From Polynucleobacter antarcticus (GTDB lineage: Bacteria; Pseudomonadota; Gammaproteobacteria; Burkholderiales; Burkholderiaceae), in contig NZ_CP028941.1 of the NCBI RefSeq assembly GCF_013307245.1, forward strand, positions 496,001 through 560,000: a stretch of DNA of 64,000 bases, in the 5' to 3' direction. Of the stretch, positions 18,454-30,026 are shown one piece after another. Both the position numbers and the translations under genes were made by a program. The first letter of the stretch is position 1; the number at the start of each line of letters is the position of its first letter. The notes under the pieces were generated by a model. That model searched no databases. It was not told where the DNA came from and saw only the letters and a list, made by a program, of their open reading frames with translations.

Positions 18454-19985
18454 TCCCACTTGAATGGATGCCGCCGCTGATGTTTGGCGGACTCATTGTG
18501 TTTATGTTGATAGGCTTTCCGGTGGCTTTTTCTTTAATGGCCGCAGGACTCTTCTTCGCTGGTATCGCAATCAGTGAAAACTTTTTTGGATTCTCATTTT
18601 TGCAGGCAATTCCGCAACGAATTTTTGGCGGGGTTCTCGCCAATGACCTACTCTTAGCCATTCCCTTCTTCACCTTTATGGGCGCCATCTTGGAGCGTTG
18701 TGGTCTAGCAGAAGAAATGCTGGACTCGATGGGTCAACTATTTGGACGCATTCGGGGTGGGTTGGGTTACTCCGTCATTATTGTGGGCTTCATCCTTGGC
18801 GCCATTACCGGCACAGTAGCCGCCCAAGTGATCGCTATGACTATGATTTCCCTACCAGTAATGATGCGTTATGGTTACAACATGCGCTACGCTACGGGCG
18901 TTTTAGCGGCTTCCGGGACCATTACTCAGCTCGTCCCTCCGTCCTTAGTTCTGATTGTGTTGGCGGACCAACTCAAGACCCAAAGTGGTAGCGCAGATGT
19001 AGGCAGTATGTATCTGGGTGCTTGGGGGCCATCACTACTTCAAATTGGTCTGTTTGCGCTCTATACCTTTTTCTTATCCCGCTTTCGGCCAAGCTACTTA
19101 CCTGCCGCACCTGAAAATGAACTCACACTCCAGGGTTGGGCACTTCTAAAAAAATGCCTGCTAGGGATCATTCCTTCGGCGGTATTAATTTTCTTAGTAC
19201 TTGGGACCATCATGACTGGTATCGCCACCCCAACAGAATCTGGAGCGATGGGGGCGATGGGGGCACTGCTCTTAGCCTGGCTCCGTCGTGCTCAGATTCC
19301 GAATCTTAAGGGCCTGGTCAAGGAGGCCTATCAAAACACCACACGCATTACGGCCATGGTGGTATTTATTTTGATTGGCTCCACTTGCTTCTCAGTCGTT
19401 TTTCAAGGGGTAGATGGCGGGAACTGGGTTGAAGAACTATTTGCCCAGCTACCCGGAGGTTGGGTTGGTTTTTTAATTGTTGTCAATCTCTTGGTATTTT
19501 TCTTATCTTTTTTCTTAGACTTTTTTGAAATCGCATTCATTATCGTGCCCCTATTGGCACCGATTGCTGTCAAATTGCTTTCACCCATACTCTTAGATTC
19601 TATGAATGGCAATCCACAAGCAGCTGCAAGTGCTGCACTGGTCTGGTTTGGTGTCATGCTGTGCGTAAACATGCAAACCTCTTTTATGCATCCTCCTTTT
19701 GGATTTGCCCTCTTTTATCTGCGCAGCGTCGCACCCAAATCAGTTAAGAGTAGTGATATCTACTGGGGTGCCTTACCTTGGGTAGTATTGCAACTCATCA
19801 TGGTAGGAGTAGTGATTGCTTTTCCAGCGCTCGTGACTACGCTCTTGGATAAACCCGAAGCAATTGTGCAAAGTCAGGAATACAACTTTCTGAGCGACGA
19901 AGAATCCAAAACAGATAAGCCAGCGGGTAAGATCGATGAAGATGCGCCGGTGATCTTTCAGCTGGATAAGCCAGTAGCGAAATAG
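18450..19985 (+). CDS. dctM: TRAP transporter large permease (DctM-like)
   Basis: The 511-residue protein has about 12 membrane segments. ATGTVAAQVIAMTMISLP, AASGTITQLVPPSLVL and ATPTESGAMGAMGALLLAW are family motifs of the DctM subunit that carries the substrate with Na+. The C-terminal ~45 residues are an added hydrophilic tail ending in FQLDKPVAK. It is longer than a typical 430-residue DctM, as in the larger subfamily. It is coupled to dctQ by overlap. No DctP gene is adjacent. Confidence 0.9.
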   Translation: MIPLEWMPPLMFGGLIVFMLIGFPVAFSLMAAGLFFAGIAISENFFGFSFLQAIPQRIFGGVLANDLLLAIPFFTFMGAILERCGLAEEMLDSMGQLFGRIRGGLGYSVIIVGFILGAITGTVAAQVIAMTMISLPVMMRYGYNMRYATGVLAASGTITQLVPPSLVLIVLADQLKTQSGSADVGSMYLGAWGPSLLQIGLFALYTFFLSRFRPSYLPAAPENELTLQGWALLKKCLLGIIPSAVLIFLVLGTIMTGIATPTESGAMGAMGALLLAWLRRAQIPNLKGLVKEAYQNTTRITAMVVFILIGSTCFSVVFQGVDGGNWVEELFAQLPGGWVGFLIVVNLLVFFLSFFLDFFEIAFIIVPLLAPIAVKLLSPILLDSMNGNPQAAASAALVWFGVMLCVNMQTSFMHPPFGFALFYLRSVAPKSVKSSDIYWGALPWVVLQLIMVGVVIAFPALVTTLLDKPEAIVQSQEYNFLSDEESKTDKPAGKIDEDAPVIFQLDKPVAK

Positions 19986-20011
19986 TCTAATTGCACTAAT
20001 AAGAAGTAAAA

Positions 20012-20036
20012 AAATACCCCGCTAAGCGAGGTATTT
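20012..20036 (-). terminator. Rho-independent terminator of the decarboxylase gene (bidirectional)
   Basis: AAATACC (20012-20018) pairs with GGTATTT (20030-20036), and an inner CGC/GCG stem closes a TAA loop. On the minus strand a run of seven T follows. It therefore best ends the arginine decarboxylase transcript arriving from the right, and may also stop dctM transcription. Confidence 0.8.
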
Positions 20037-20057
20037 ATGAGTAAGTTCTGTGTTTGG

Positions 20058-22328
20058 TTACTTTAAATTGCTGTCACACTCTTGTCTGACGCAATCAACG
20101 TAATACTGGCTACGGCCATCAATATCGGCTTTTACCAACCCATGGATATCAGTTTCAAATCCCGGGAATTGCTCATTGAAGTCACGAGCAAAGTACAAGT
20201 AATCGATGATGCGTTTATTAAACCGCTCTCCCGGAATGAGTAATGGAATGCCTGGGGGATATGGGGTGACCAACATCGCTGTGATGCGATCTTGCAATTG
20301 ATCCAACGGTACACGATCTACCTTTTTATGAGCCATCTCAGCCCAAGCTTCTGAAGGCATCATTGCTGGCACCATATCTGAGGTGTACATCTCGGTAGTC
20401 ATACGCGCAACATCACGGCCCTTATAAAATTCATGAATTTGCTGACAAATATCTTTAAGGCCAACACGCTCATAGCGGGGATGCTTCGCAACAAACTCAG
20501 GCAAAACTTTCCATAGAGGGGCGTTTTTATCAAAGTGATCTTTAAATTGTTGTAGCTCAGTTACCAAGGTATTCCACCGGCCCTTAGTAATACCAATCGT
20601 AAACATAATGAAGAAGGAGTACAGACCGCACTTCTCCACAATCACACCATGCTCCGCTAAATATTTAGTCACAATGCTGGCAGGAATACCCATGGAACCA
20701 AAGTTACCTTCAACATCCAAACCAGGCGTCACAATGGTGGCCTTAATGGGGTCCAGCATGTTGAAATCTTTTGCTACGTTGCCAAAGTCATGCCAATTAG
20801 CATTGGGCTCCAAAATCCAATCAGAGCGTTCACCAATGCCTTCTTCGGCCAGATGGTCTGGGCCCCATACCTTAAACCACCAATCAGCTCCAAATTTTTC
20901 ATCTACCTCACGCATGGCACGACGAAAATCCATCGCTTCTGCAATTGACTCTTCCACTAGCGTCGTTCCGCCTGGAGACTCCATCATCGCCGCAGACACA
21001 TCACACGAGGCGATGATGGCATATTGCGGACTAGTAGAGGTATGCATCAAGTAGGCTTCGTTAAAGCAATCCCGATCGAGCTTGGTATCTTCAGCATCCT
21101 GCACCAATACTTGCGATGCCTGAGAGAGACCAGCCAACAACTTATGGGTTGATTGGGTCGCGAACATCAAACTCTTTTTAGTGCGTTGTCGATCTGCACC
21201 AATGGCATGCATGTCCTTATAAAAAGGATGGAACGCAGCGTGCGGTAACCAAGCCTCATCAAAATGCAAGGAATCGACTTTGCCATCGAGTAGCTCTTTA
21301 ATCATTTCAACGTTGTAGATGATTCCGTCGTAGGTACTTTGGGTCAGGGTCATGACACGCGGCACAACATTTTTATCCTTGATGAAGGGATTAGCATCAA
21401 TTTTCTTCTGGATATTTTTCCATTCGAATTCTTCTTTTGGAATTGGACCAATAATGCCAAAGTGGTTCCGGGTTGGCATGAGAAAAATCGGTATCGCGCC
21501 CATCATCGTGATCGAGTGAATCACAGACTTATGGCAATTACGGTCTACTACTACTACGTCACCAGGGGCAACTGTCGAGTGCCAAACAATCTTGTTCGAG
21601 GTTGAGGTGCCGTTCGTCACAAAAAATAAATGGTCGGCGTTAAAGATGCGAGCAGCATTACGTTCGCTCTGCAATACCGGACCCGTGTGATCTAAGAGCT
21701 GGCCTAATTCTTCTACGGCATTGCAGACGTCGGCGCGTAACATGTTCTCACCGAAAAATTGATGGAACATTCGCCCTACTGGGCTCTTCAAGAATGCAAC
21801 GCCACCGGAATGACCAGGACAGTGCCACGAATAGGAGCCTTCAGAGGCGTAATTCGTTAAAGCACGGAAAAACGGAGGTGCCAGTGAATCAAGATACACC
21901 TTCGCTTCGCGAATAATATGGCGTGCAACGAATTCTGGGGTGTCTTCATTCATGTGAATAAAGCCATGCAACTCACGCAAAATATCATTGGGCATATGGC
22001 GTGAAGTACGAGTCTCACCATACAAAAAGATAGGGATATCTTCATTACGTTTACGCACTTCAGTAATAAAAGCACGGAGGTTATTTAATGCCGGTAAATC
22101 ATGGTCTTCCGAATCAGAAATAAATTCCTCATCATCGATCGAGACAATAAAGGAAGATGCTCTTGAGGCTTGCTGAGCAAACGAAGTTAAGTCGCCGTAA
22201 CTCGTTAGGCCAATGACTTCCATGCCCTCGGTCTCAATTGCTTCCGCTAAGTCACGAATACCCGAGCCTGAAATGTTCTCAGAGCGAAAGTCCTCATCAA
22301 TAATGATGATTGGGAAGCGAAATTTCAT
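20058..22328 (-). CDS. Arginine/lysine/ornithine decarboxylase, AdiA-like
   Basis: A 756-residue fold-type I PLP enzyme with the same length as E. coli AdiA. The order is an N-terminal wing (response-regulator-like, ~1-140), the PLP core with HCPGHSGGVAFL and the PLP lysine K396 in ATQSTHKLLAGLSQ, and a C-terminal domain (PYPPGIPLL). E. coli members decarboxylate arginine, lysine or ornithine to resist acid or make polyamines. Sequence blocks such as VVVDRNCHKS and LDPIKATIVTPG favour the arginine branch. No cognate antiporter gene lies beside it. A terminator follows it. Confidence 0.88.
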   Translation of the reverse strand: MKFRFPIIIIDEDFRSENISGSGIRDLAEAIETEGMEVIGLTSYGDLTSFAQQASRASSFIVSIDDEEFISDSEDHDLPALNNLRAFITEVRKRNEDIPIFLYGETRTSRHMPNDILRELHGFIHMNEDTPEFVARHIIREAKVYLDSLAPPFFRALTNYASEGSYSWHCPGHSGGVAFLKSPVGRMFHQFFGENMLRADVCNAVEELGQLLDHTGPVLQSERNAARIFNADHLFFVTNGTSTSNKIVWHSTVAPGDVVVVDRNCHKSVIHSITMMGAIPIFLMPTRNHFGIIGPIPKEEFEWKNIQKKIDANPFIKDKNVVPRVMTLTQSTYDGIIYNVEMIKELLDGKVDSLHFDEAWLPHAAFHPFYKDMHAIGADRQRTKKSLMFATQSTHKLLAGLSQASQVLVQDAEDTKLDRDCFNEAYLMHTSTSPQYAIIASCDVSAAMMESPGGTTLVEESIAEAMDFRRAMREVDEKFGADWWFKVWGPDHLAEEGIGERSDWILEPNANWHDFGNVAKDFNMLDPIKATIVTPGLDVEGNFGSMGIPASIVTKYLAEHGVIVEKCGLYSFFIMFTIGITKGRWNTLVTELQQFKDHFDKNAPLWKVLPEFVAKHPRYERVGLKDICQQIHEFYKGRDVARMTTEMYTSDMVPAMMPSEAWAEMAHKKVDRVPLDQLQDRITAMLVTPYPPGIPLLIPGERFNKRIIDYLYFARDFNEQFPGFETDIHGLVKADIDGRSQYYVDCVRQECDSNLK

Positions 22329-22368
22329 GATTACCCTTTACGGTTGCCAGTAAGGCAATTAAATAGAT

Positions 22369-22935
22369 TTAAGTCTTTGGCAGAGTGACGCCAACTTGAC
22401 CTTGATACTTGCCACCGCGATCTTTGTATGATGTACCGCAGACTTCATCACTTTCAAAGAACAGTACTTGTGCACATCCCTCATTCGCATAAATCTTGGC
22501 AGGCAATGGTGTGGTATTGGAAAACTCTAGAGTGACATAACCCTCCCACTCAGGCTCGAATGGGGTCACGTTCACGATGATGCCGCAACGCGCATACGTA
22601 CTCTTACCAACGCAAACTGTGAGTACGGTACGAGGGATCTTAAAATACTCGACGGTTCTCGCCAAAGCAAAAGAATTAGGAGGAATGATGCAGACTGGGC
22701 CTTTGAAATCAACGAAAGACTGCTCATCGAAATTCTTCGGATCCACAATGGTGCTGTTGATGTTGGTAAAAATCTTAAACTCATCGGCACAACGTATGTC
22801 ATAGCCATAGCTCGAGGTGCCATAGCTCACAATTTTTTGCCCAGCGGCATCTTGGCGAATCTGCCCAGGCTCAAATGGGCTGATCATGCCTTGTGCGCCC
22901 ATACGGCGGATCCAGTGGTCTGATTTAATAGTCAT
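22369..22935 (-). CDS. dcd: dCTP deaminase
   Basis: The 188-residue protein of the dUTPase fold deaminates dCTP to dUTP for thymidylate synthesis. [25 protein letters not shown] contains the active-site Ser/Arg pair and catalytic Glu; [13 protein letters not shown] is another family block. Length fits the trimeric enterobacterial type. It lies 40 bp upstream of the decarboxylase gene on the same strand, probably cotranscribed. Confidence 0.96.
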   Translation of the reverse strand: MTIKSDHWIRRMGAQGMISPFEPGQIRQDAAGQKIVSYGTSSYGYDIRCADEFKIFTNINSTIVDPKNFDEQSFVDFKGPVCIIPPNSFALARTVEYFKIPRTVLTVCVGKSTYARCGIIVNVTPFEPEWEGYVTLEFSNTTPLPAKIYANEGCAQVLFFESDEVCGTSYKDRGGKYQGQVGVTLPKT

Positions 22936-22976
22936 GGCGGAATTGTAAAACCATCGCAGGGCCTACGCCCATGAAT

Positions 22977-23825
22977 TTACTGAGGGGCAGCTGCTGGGGT
23001 AAAAATGACCCTCTCTGGGGCATTAAAAATCTCAAAATGCTTACCTGAGCATCGCGATAGCAAGGTGAGATTGGTTTTACGAGCCAACTCTAGGCCCATC
23101 AATGTCATACCCGAGCGGGTCAAGAGAAAAGGAATGCCCATCTGAGCCCCTTTGATCACCATCTCTGAAGTCAAGCGCCCCGTGGTAAAAAAGATCAGAT
23201 CTTTGCCGGGCTTATCAGCCAGCCACATCAGACCAGATATAGAGTCAACCGCGTTATGACGCCCGACATCCTCAATAAAATGCAATAGGCTGACTTTGTC
23301 ATTGCCATCCCGCTCAAACACCGCACAAGCATGCACTGAGCCCGATTTTTTATAAATGGTGTCATGACTGCGAATACTGTCTATCAGGCTGACTATGGCC
23401 TCTTGGGTTAACTGTGGCCCCTCTGGCAAACGAATCTGGTCCATCTCCTCAATTAAGCCCCCAAACATCGTGCCTTGACCACATCCTGTTGTCACCACGC
23501 GCTTGCTCGTCAAGGCATCGATATCTACCGTATTACGATGGGTCTTCACTGCGGCGGAGTCCGTCTCCCAGTCCACCTGAATACTGGCAATATCGTCTGG
23601 CGACTCTACGAGGCGCTGATTGCGCAAATAACCTAGTACCAGAGCCTCAGGGGCGCTTCCTAGCGTCATCAGCGTGACCACCTCACGCTTATTTAAATAG
23701 ATTGTTAAAGGTCGTTCACCGGGGATGAAGGTAGTTTTTAGGCGTCCCGCTTCGTCCAATACCTCCACCTCGTGCACTAGGGGCACGGATGCATGAGACA
23801 TTTGAATACTGTGTGACAAGGCCAT
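22977..23825 (-). CDS. fdhD: Formate dehydrogenase accessory sulfurtransferase FdhD
   Basis: The 282-residue protein has the FdhD signature VGRHNAVDSISG and FFTTGRLTSEMVIKGAQ. FdhD passes sulfur from IscS to the molybdenum cofactor of formate dehydrogenase. In E. coli the mobile loop has a CxxC pair. Here it reads TTGCGQGTMFGG, so only one cysteine is present in the loop. No formate dehydrogenase gene is in the window. It is divergent from metG over 125 bp. Confidence 0.9.
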   Translation of the reverse strand: MALSHSIQMSHASVPLVHEVEVLDEAGRLKTTFIPGERPLTIYLNKREVVTLMTLGSAPEALVLGYLRNQRLVESPDDIASIQVDWETDSAAVKTHRNTVDIDALTSKRVVTTGCGQGTMFGGLIEEMDQIRLPEGPQLTQEAIVSLIDSIRSHDTIYKKSGSVHACAVFERDGNDKVSLLHFIEDVGRHNAVDSISGLMWLADKPGKDLIFFTTGRLTSEMVIKGAQMGIPFLLTRSGMTLMGLELARKTNLTLLSRCSGKHFEIFNAPERVIFTPAAAPQ

Positions 23826-23950
23826 GAAGCATCTCTTTAATTTGGTTCAAATCGATGTTTACTTTAACCGCAGACTAAAATTGGTGCTCAAATAAAATCC
23901 AAGCCCCATAATTCAGCATTCCCATTTATTTTGATTAAAGCCCGCTTTTC

Positions 23951-25627
23951 ATGAGTAGCCCCAAACGCCGCCTCCTAGTAACCTCCGCCTTGCCTTATGC
24001 CAATGGCCAGATTCATATTGGTCATCTCGTGGAATATGTCCAGACCGATATTTGGGTACGCTTCCAAAGAATGCGGGGGCATGAAGTGCATTACATGGGT
24101 GCTGACGATACGCACGGTACCCCCATCATGCTCCGCGCTGAAAAAGAAGGTATCACCCCTAAAGAATTAATCGCTAATGTTTGGAAAGAGCATAAGCGTG
24201 ACTTTGATGATTTCTTAATTTCTTTTGATCACTACTACACCACCGATAGCCCAGAGAATGAAACGCTTTCGCAAAGCATTTACCTCAAGTTGCGGGATGC
24301 AGGTCTAATTGAAAAGCGTGCTATTGAGCAAGCCTACGATCCCATTAAAGAAATGTTTTTACCAGATCGCTTTATTAAAGGTGAGTGCCCGAAGTGTGGC
24401 GCTAAGGATCAGTACGGCGACTCCTGTGAAAAGTGTGGTGCAACCTATTCATCTACTGATCTGAAAAATCCGTTCTCAGTAGTGAGTGGTGCAACTCCGA
24501 TTAAAAAAGTCTCTGACCATTATTTTTTCAAATTGTCTGATCCTCGTTGTGAAACCTTCTTACGCGATTGGACTCAGGTCAGCACTCCGCTTCAAGCAGA
24601 GGCTCGCAATAAAATGAAAGAATGGGTTGGTCAGCCAGGAGATAGCAAGCTAGGTGACTGGGACATCTCACGTGATGCCCCCTACTTTGGCTTTGAGATC
24701 CCGGATGCGCCGGGCAAGTACTTCTATGTCTGGCTCGATGCCCCGATTGGTTATTACGCTAGCTTTCTGAACTATTGCCAGAGTAAAGGCCTGAACTTTG
24801 AGGAATGGGTTAGGCCAGATACGACTACTGAGCAGTATCACTTTATTGGTAAAGACATTTTGTATTTTCATACGCTTTTTTGGCCAGCCACTTTGCACTT
24901 TGCTGGCTATCGCACCCCTACGAATGTATTTGCCCATGGTTTCTTGACGGTCGATGGTGAGAAGATGAGTAAATCGCGAGGCACTCTCATTTCTGCGCAT
25001 AGTGTCATCCAGTCTGGATTCAACCCCGAGTGGTTCCGCTATTACTTCGCTACCAAATTAAATGCCAGTATGGAAGATTTAGATCTCAATCTGCATGATT
25101 TTGTAGCGAGAGTAAATAGTGATCTTCTGGGGAAGTACATCAACATTGCCAGTCGTAGCGCTGGATTTTTAGTAAAACGTTTTGGTGGCGTGGTGTCTGA
25201 TACAGCCATGAACCATTCACTATTGGCAGAAATTACCGCTGCAAGCGACCCTATTGCCGAACTGTATGAAGCACGTGAATACGCTAAAGCCTTACGTACC
25301 GTGATGGAGCTGGCTGATAAGGTCAATGCCTTTGTAGATGAAAACAAGCCTTGGGAAATTGCCAAGGATCCGACCCGTGAAGATCAACTCCAAAACGTTT
25401 GTAGCGTGACCTTGGAAGCATTTCGCCTACTGAGCCTCTATCTCAAACCTGTCTTGCCTCAAGTTGCTGCTGGAGTAGAGGACTTTCTCTCACTATCGCC
25501 AATGGCTTGGAATGACGTTAAAACGCCTCTTTCTAGCCAAACCCCAATCAAGGCATACAAGCACCTCATGACTCGAGTAGAAGCCCCTCAAATCGATGCT
25601 TTATTGGCGGCTAACCTCTCAGGATGA
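23951..25627 (+). CDS. metG: Methionyl-tRNA synthetase lacking the C-terminal tRNA-binding domain
   Basis: The class I synthetase charges tRNA-Met. It has HIGH ([11 protein letters not shown]), KMSKS ([10 protein letters not shown]) and a zinc-binding knuckle with four cysteines ([18 protein letters not shown]). The protein is 558 residues and ends soon after the anticodon-binding helical domain. E. coli and many relatives have about 680 residues with a C-terminal Trbp111-like dimerisation domain, which is absent. A strong terminator with a UUCG loop stands 74 bp past the stop, so the short form is not a frameshift near the end, as far as can be seen. Confidence 0.95.
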   Translation: MSSPKRRLLVTSALPYANGQIHIGHLVEYVQTDIWVRFQRMRGHEVHYMGADDTHGTPIMLRAEKEGITPKELIANVWKEHKRDFDDFLISFDHYYTTDSPENETLSQSIYLKLRDAGLIEKRAIEQAYDPIKEMFLPDRFIKGECPKCGAKDQYGDSCEKCGATYSSTDLKNPFSVVSGATPIKKVSDHYFFKLSDPRCETFLRDWTQVSTPLQAEARNKMKEWVGQPGDSKLGDWDISRDAPYFGFEIPDAPGKYFYVWLDAPIGYYASFLNYCQSKGLNFEEWVRPDTTTEQYHFIGKDILYFHTLFWPATLHFAGYRTPTNVFAHGFLTVDGEKMSKSRGTLISAHSVIQSGFNPEWFRYYFATKLNASMEDLDLNLHDFVARVNSDLLGKYINIASRSAGFLVKRFGGVVSDTAMNHSLLAEITAASDPIAELYEAREYAKALRTVMELADKVNAFVDENKPWEIAKDPTREDQLQNVCSVTLEAFRLLSLYLKPVLPQVAAGVEDFLSLSPMAWNDVKTPLSSQTPIKAYKHLMTRVEAPQIDALLAANLSG

Positions 25628-25700
25628 GCTCCGCTGAGGCTGATTTCTAGGAATAAGCCAAAAAGTTGATAGGTCTGTAGGAAAAATCGTTAATAATGAT

Positions 25701-25735
25701 GGGCTAGACACTTCGGTGCTAGCCCTTTATTTTTG
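25701..25735 (+). terminator. Rho-independent terminator of metG
   Basis: GGGCTAG (25701-25707) and CTAGCCC (25719-25725) enclose a CAC/GTG stem with a TTCG tetraloop and a single bulged A. A T-rich run, TTTATTTTTG, follows directly. All elements of an intrinsic terminator for the plus strand are present. Confidence 0.9.
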
Positions 25736-25772
25736 CAAGCTATTGAATTAATTCAGTATTTTAGGAAACATC

Positions 25773-25953
25773 ATGGCAAGGTATCAGTCCGAATTTACCC
25801 AGTTCTTAAATGAGCTGAAAACCGAGCAGCCCGATCTGGAGGCTGGTCAACAAGCAGGACGTGCACTCCTCTGGGATAAGCAGCCCTTAAGCGTTGAAGA
25901 TCAGCGCCGTGCAAAAGAGGCGAGGTTAAAACAACGTCCTTACGTCTATTCAA

Positions 25954-25961
<8 letters not shown>
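25773..25961 (+). CDS. DUF3460 family small protein
   Basis: A 62-residue protein of unknown role, typical of Burkholderiales and found beside scpA/panC. It begins MARYQSEFTQFLNELK and is highly charged, rich in Gln, Glu, Lys and Arg, probably all-helical, with no signal or membrane segment. Its last 8 bp overlap scpA, so the genes are coupled. The gene lies just past the metG terminator and is the first gene of its own operon (DUF3460-scpA-panC). Confidence 0.8.
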
Positions 25962-27689
<1,728 letters not shown>

Positions 27690-27716
27690 AAACGTGAATG
27701 TGACGTTACAGTGGAT

Positions 27717-28649
27717 TTATAGCGTCAGAAATTGACCTACTTGTAAGTTCAACTCTTTAGCCAATTGGGCACCACTGACTTTTCCGTTAGCGCCCTTTGC
27801 CTTCAAGACTTCTATCTGCCCACCATGGCAGGCAACAAACACTGAATCTAGAGTAATTTGGGTGATTTCACCTGGCTTACCTTTGACGGATCCGAAGGTA
27901 GCAGCAATATGCTTATGAGCATCATAAATCTGCACCTTTTGTTCGCCACACATAGTCCATGCACCAGGTGCAGGATTGCAAGCGCGAATGAGGTTGTAGA
28001 TTTGATTAATGTGACTTGACCAATGAATGCGCGCAGCATTCGCATCAAACCAACCTTCGTAATTTGCTTGTGACTCGTCCTGAACAATCTCTTGATGTTG
28101 ATTGGCTACCACTAAATCTGCCGCTTCCAACAGAGCTTTTACACCGAGGGGAAATAAAGCATCAAAGTAGACTGTACCTAAGGTATCGTCCGGCCCAATC
28201 GGCACTTCTTTTTGCAAAATAATTTCGCCTTCATCCAAACCATCTGAGGGTCGGAAGATCGTCAAGCCGGTCTTTTCTTCACCTAGAGCAATCGCCCAAT
28301 TAATAGCGCTGGGGCCTCGGTACTTAGGGAGCAAAGAAGGATGGTATTGAATAGTGCCATGCTGCGGTAGCTTAGCTAACTCTTGCGGAACAAACTGTAG
28401 GACATAAGCCATCACACATATATCCGCTTTACTCTCGATCATCGCCTGTGCTGCTTCAGGACTCTTTAAAGAGGCGAACTGCAAAGGAGTTAAGCCTCTA
28501 GCCATCGCCGCCTCTTTCAGGGCTTCAGGTTTAGTTGACTTTGGATTATCTGGTGGACAAAACACGGCAACCACCTCATCACCACGATCTAAAAAAGCAT
28601 CTAATGCCGCTTTACCAAAATCCGCACTCCCAATCAAGGCGATTCGCAT
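27717..28649 (-). CDS. Formyltransferase-fold protein resembling the 10-formyl-THF dehydrogenase hydrolase domain
   Basis: This 310-residue protein has the formyltransferase N-domain and an FMT C-terminal-like domain. It would be auto-annotated as methionyl-tRNA formyltransferase (Fmt). However, the catalytic region reads IQYHPSLLPKYRGPSAINWA, with GLDEGEI later. The His (103) and Asp (139) are 36 residues apart, as in ALDH1L1-type hydrolase domains, and the catalytic Asn of Fmt is replaced by Gln. YEGWFDANAARIHW and NPAPGAWT also resemble that domain. It follows frc by 1 bp, so a role in formyl-group handling during oxalate catabolism is inferred. Confidence 0.75.
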   Translation of the reverse strand: MRIALIGSADFGKAALDAFLDRGDEVVAVFCPPDNPKSTKPEALKEAAMARGLTPLQFASLKSPEAAQAMIESKADICVMAYVLQFVPQELAKLPQHGTIQYHPSLLPKYRGPSAINWAIALGEEKTGLTIFRPSDGLDEGEIILQKEVPIGPDDTLGTVYFDALFPLGVKALLEAADLVVANQHQEIVQDESQANYEGWFDANAARIHWSSHINQIYNLIRACNPAPGAWTMCGEQKVQIYDAHKHIAATFGSVKGKPGEITQITLDSVFVACHGGQIEVLKAKGANGKVSGAQLAKELNLQVGQFLTL

Positions 28650-28650
28650 C

Positions 28651-29898
28651 TTAGATCACCTTATCGTGGCGTAAGGAAATAAGTTCATCAGTCGTAAAAC
28701 CAAGCTCACTGAGAATTTCATCGGTATGCTCACCTAGAAGGGGTGAACGCTCTACATCCGTAGGGCTATCAGATAGTTTGATAGGATTTCCGACAGTGAG
28801 ATATTTTCCACGAATAGGATGGTCTACTTCCACTACAGTACCTGTTGCACGCAATGAGGGCTCTTCAGCAATTTCCTTCATCGACAGAATGGGTCCACAA
28901 GGAATGTCGTATTTATTTAAGGTGTCCATGACCTCAAACTTCGATAAGGTCGAAGTCCATTTCTCAATCTCTGCAAAGATTTCCATGAGACGCGGTAAGC
29001 GAGCCATAGCGGAGGCATAATCCGGATCCGTGATCCAATCTTCACGACCAATTACTTTACAGATCGCCTCCCATACGGGAGCTTGAACAACCACATAAAT
29101 ATAGGAATTTGGGTCTGTTTCCCAGCCCTTACACTTTAAAATCCAACCTGGCTGACCGCCACCAGAAGCATTACCAGCGCGGGGCACTGAGTCGCCAAAG
29201 GTGCCATTGGGATATTGTGGGTACTCTTGCATCGTGCCATTACGCTCTAAACGCTGTTGATCACGCAACTTCACGCGACACAAGTTGAGTACCGCATCCT
29301 GCATAGCGGCCAATACTTTTTGACCACGACCAGAGTGAGTGCGTTGATACAAAGCAGTCACAATTCCTAAAGCTAAATGCAAACCGGTACCACTGTCGCC
29401 AATTTGGGCGCCCGTCACCATAGGAGGGCCATCATCAAAACCTGTTGTGGAGGCAGAGCCACCAGCACACTGCGCAACGTTCTCATAGACCTTACAGTCT
29501 TCGTATGGACCAGGACCAAAGCCTTTAACAGAAGCCATGATCATCATGGGATTGAGCTCCTGAATACGCTCCCAAGTAAAACCCATGCGATCTAATGCGC
29601 CGGGAGCAAAGTTCTCTACCAATACATCGCACTCTTTAATTAGGCGCTCTAAAATTTCTTTACCGCGAGGCGTTTTGGTATTCACAGTAATTGAACGTTT
29701 GTTATGGTTCAACATCGTGAAATACAAACTATCGGCATCAGGTATATCTCTCAATTGACCCCGTGTTGCATCCCCCTCACCTGATTTCTCAACCTTGATG
29801 ACATCAGCACCAAACCAAGCAAGTAATTGAGTACATGTTGGGCCGGATTGAACATGCGTAAAGTCGAGAATTTTTACACCGTCTAATGCTTTTGCCAT
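28651..29898 (-). CDS. frc: Formyl-CoA:oxalate CoA-transferase (copy 1)
   Basis: The 415-residue class III (CaiB/BaiF) CoA-transferase moves CoA from formyl-CoA to oxalate, giving oxalyl-CoA. The family start [16 protein letters not shown] and the [14 protein letters not shown] segment are present, with [10 protein letters not shown] typical of Frc. It is about two-thirds identical by eye to the second copy at 30.5-31.8 kb. It is cotranscribed with the formyltransferase-like gene and separated from the oxc-frc2 unit by a terminator and a PAS gene. Confidence 0.88.
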   Translation of the reverse strand: MAKALDGVKILDFTHVQSGPTCTQLLAWFGADVIKVEKSGEGDATRGQLRDIPDADSLYFTMLNHNKRSITVNTKTPRGKEILERLIKECDVLVENFAPGALDRMGFTWERIQELNPMMIMASVKGFGPGPYEDCKVYENVAQCAGGSASTTGFDDGPPMVTGAQIGDSGTGLHLALGIVTALYQRTHSGRGQKVLAAMQDAVLNLCRVKLRDQQRLERNGTMQEYPQYPNGTFGDSVPRAGNASGGGQPGWILKCKGWETDPNSYIYVVVQAPVWEAICKVIGREDWITDPDYASAMARLPRLMEIFAEIEKWTSTLSKFEVMDTLNKYDIPCGPILSMKEIAEEPSLRATGTVVEVDHPIRGKYLTVGNPIKLSDSPTDVERSPLLGEHTDEILSELGFTTDELISLRHDKVI

Positions 29899-30026
29899 GA
29901 TGAAAGTCCTGATAGAAATGAAATTTTAAGTAGTAAAGATTCTACCAGCGAGAAATAAGGGCGCAAGAGAGCATGCCTATTTTTTGGGCATATCTGCCTC
30001 TACTGACTCAAATTTGCTATTTCAAT

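Noticed and set aside
20608..21054. 148-codon open frame on the strand opposite the decarboxylase
   Set aside because: It lies entirely within a strongly conserved gene and has no recognisable domain, ribosome-binding site or codon pattern of its own.
29973..29991. ATGCC-N9-GGCAT inverted repeat after the PAS gene
   Set aside because: Short arms, A/T-rich loop, no T run on the relevant strand; too weak to call a terminator.
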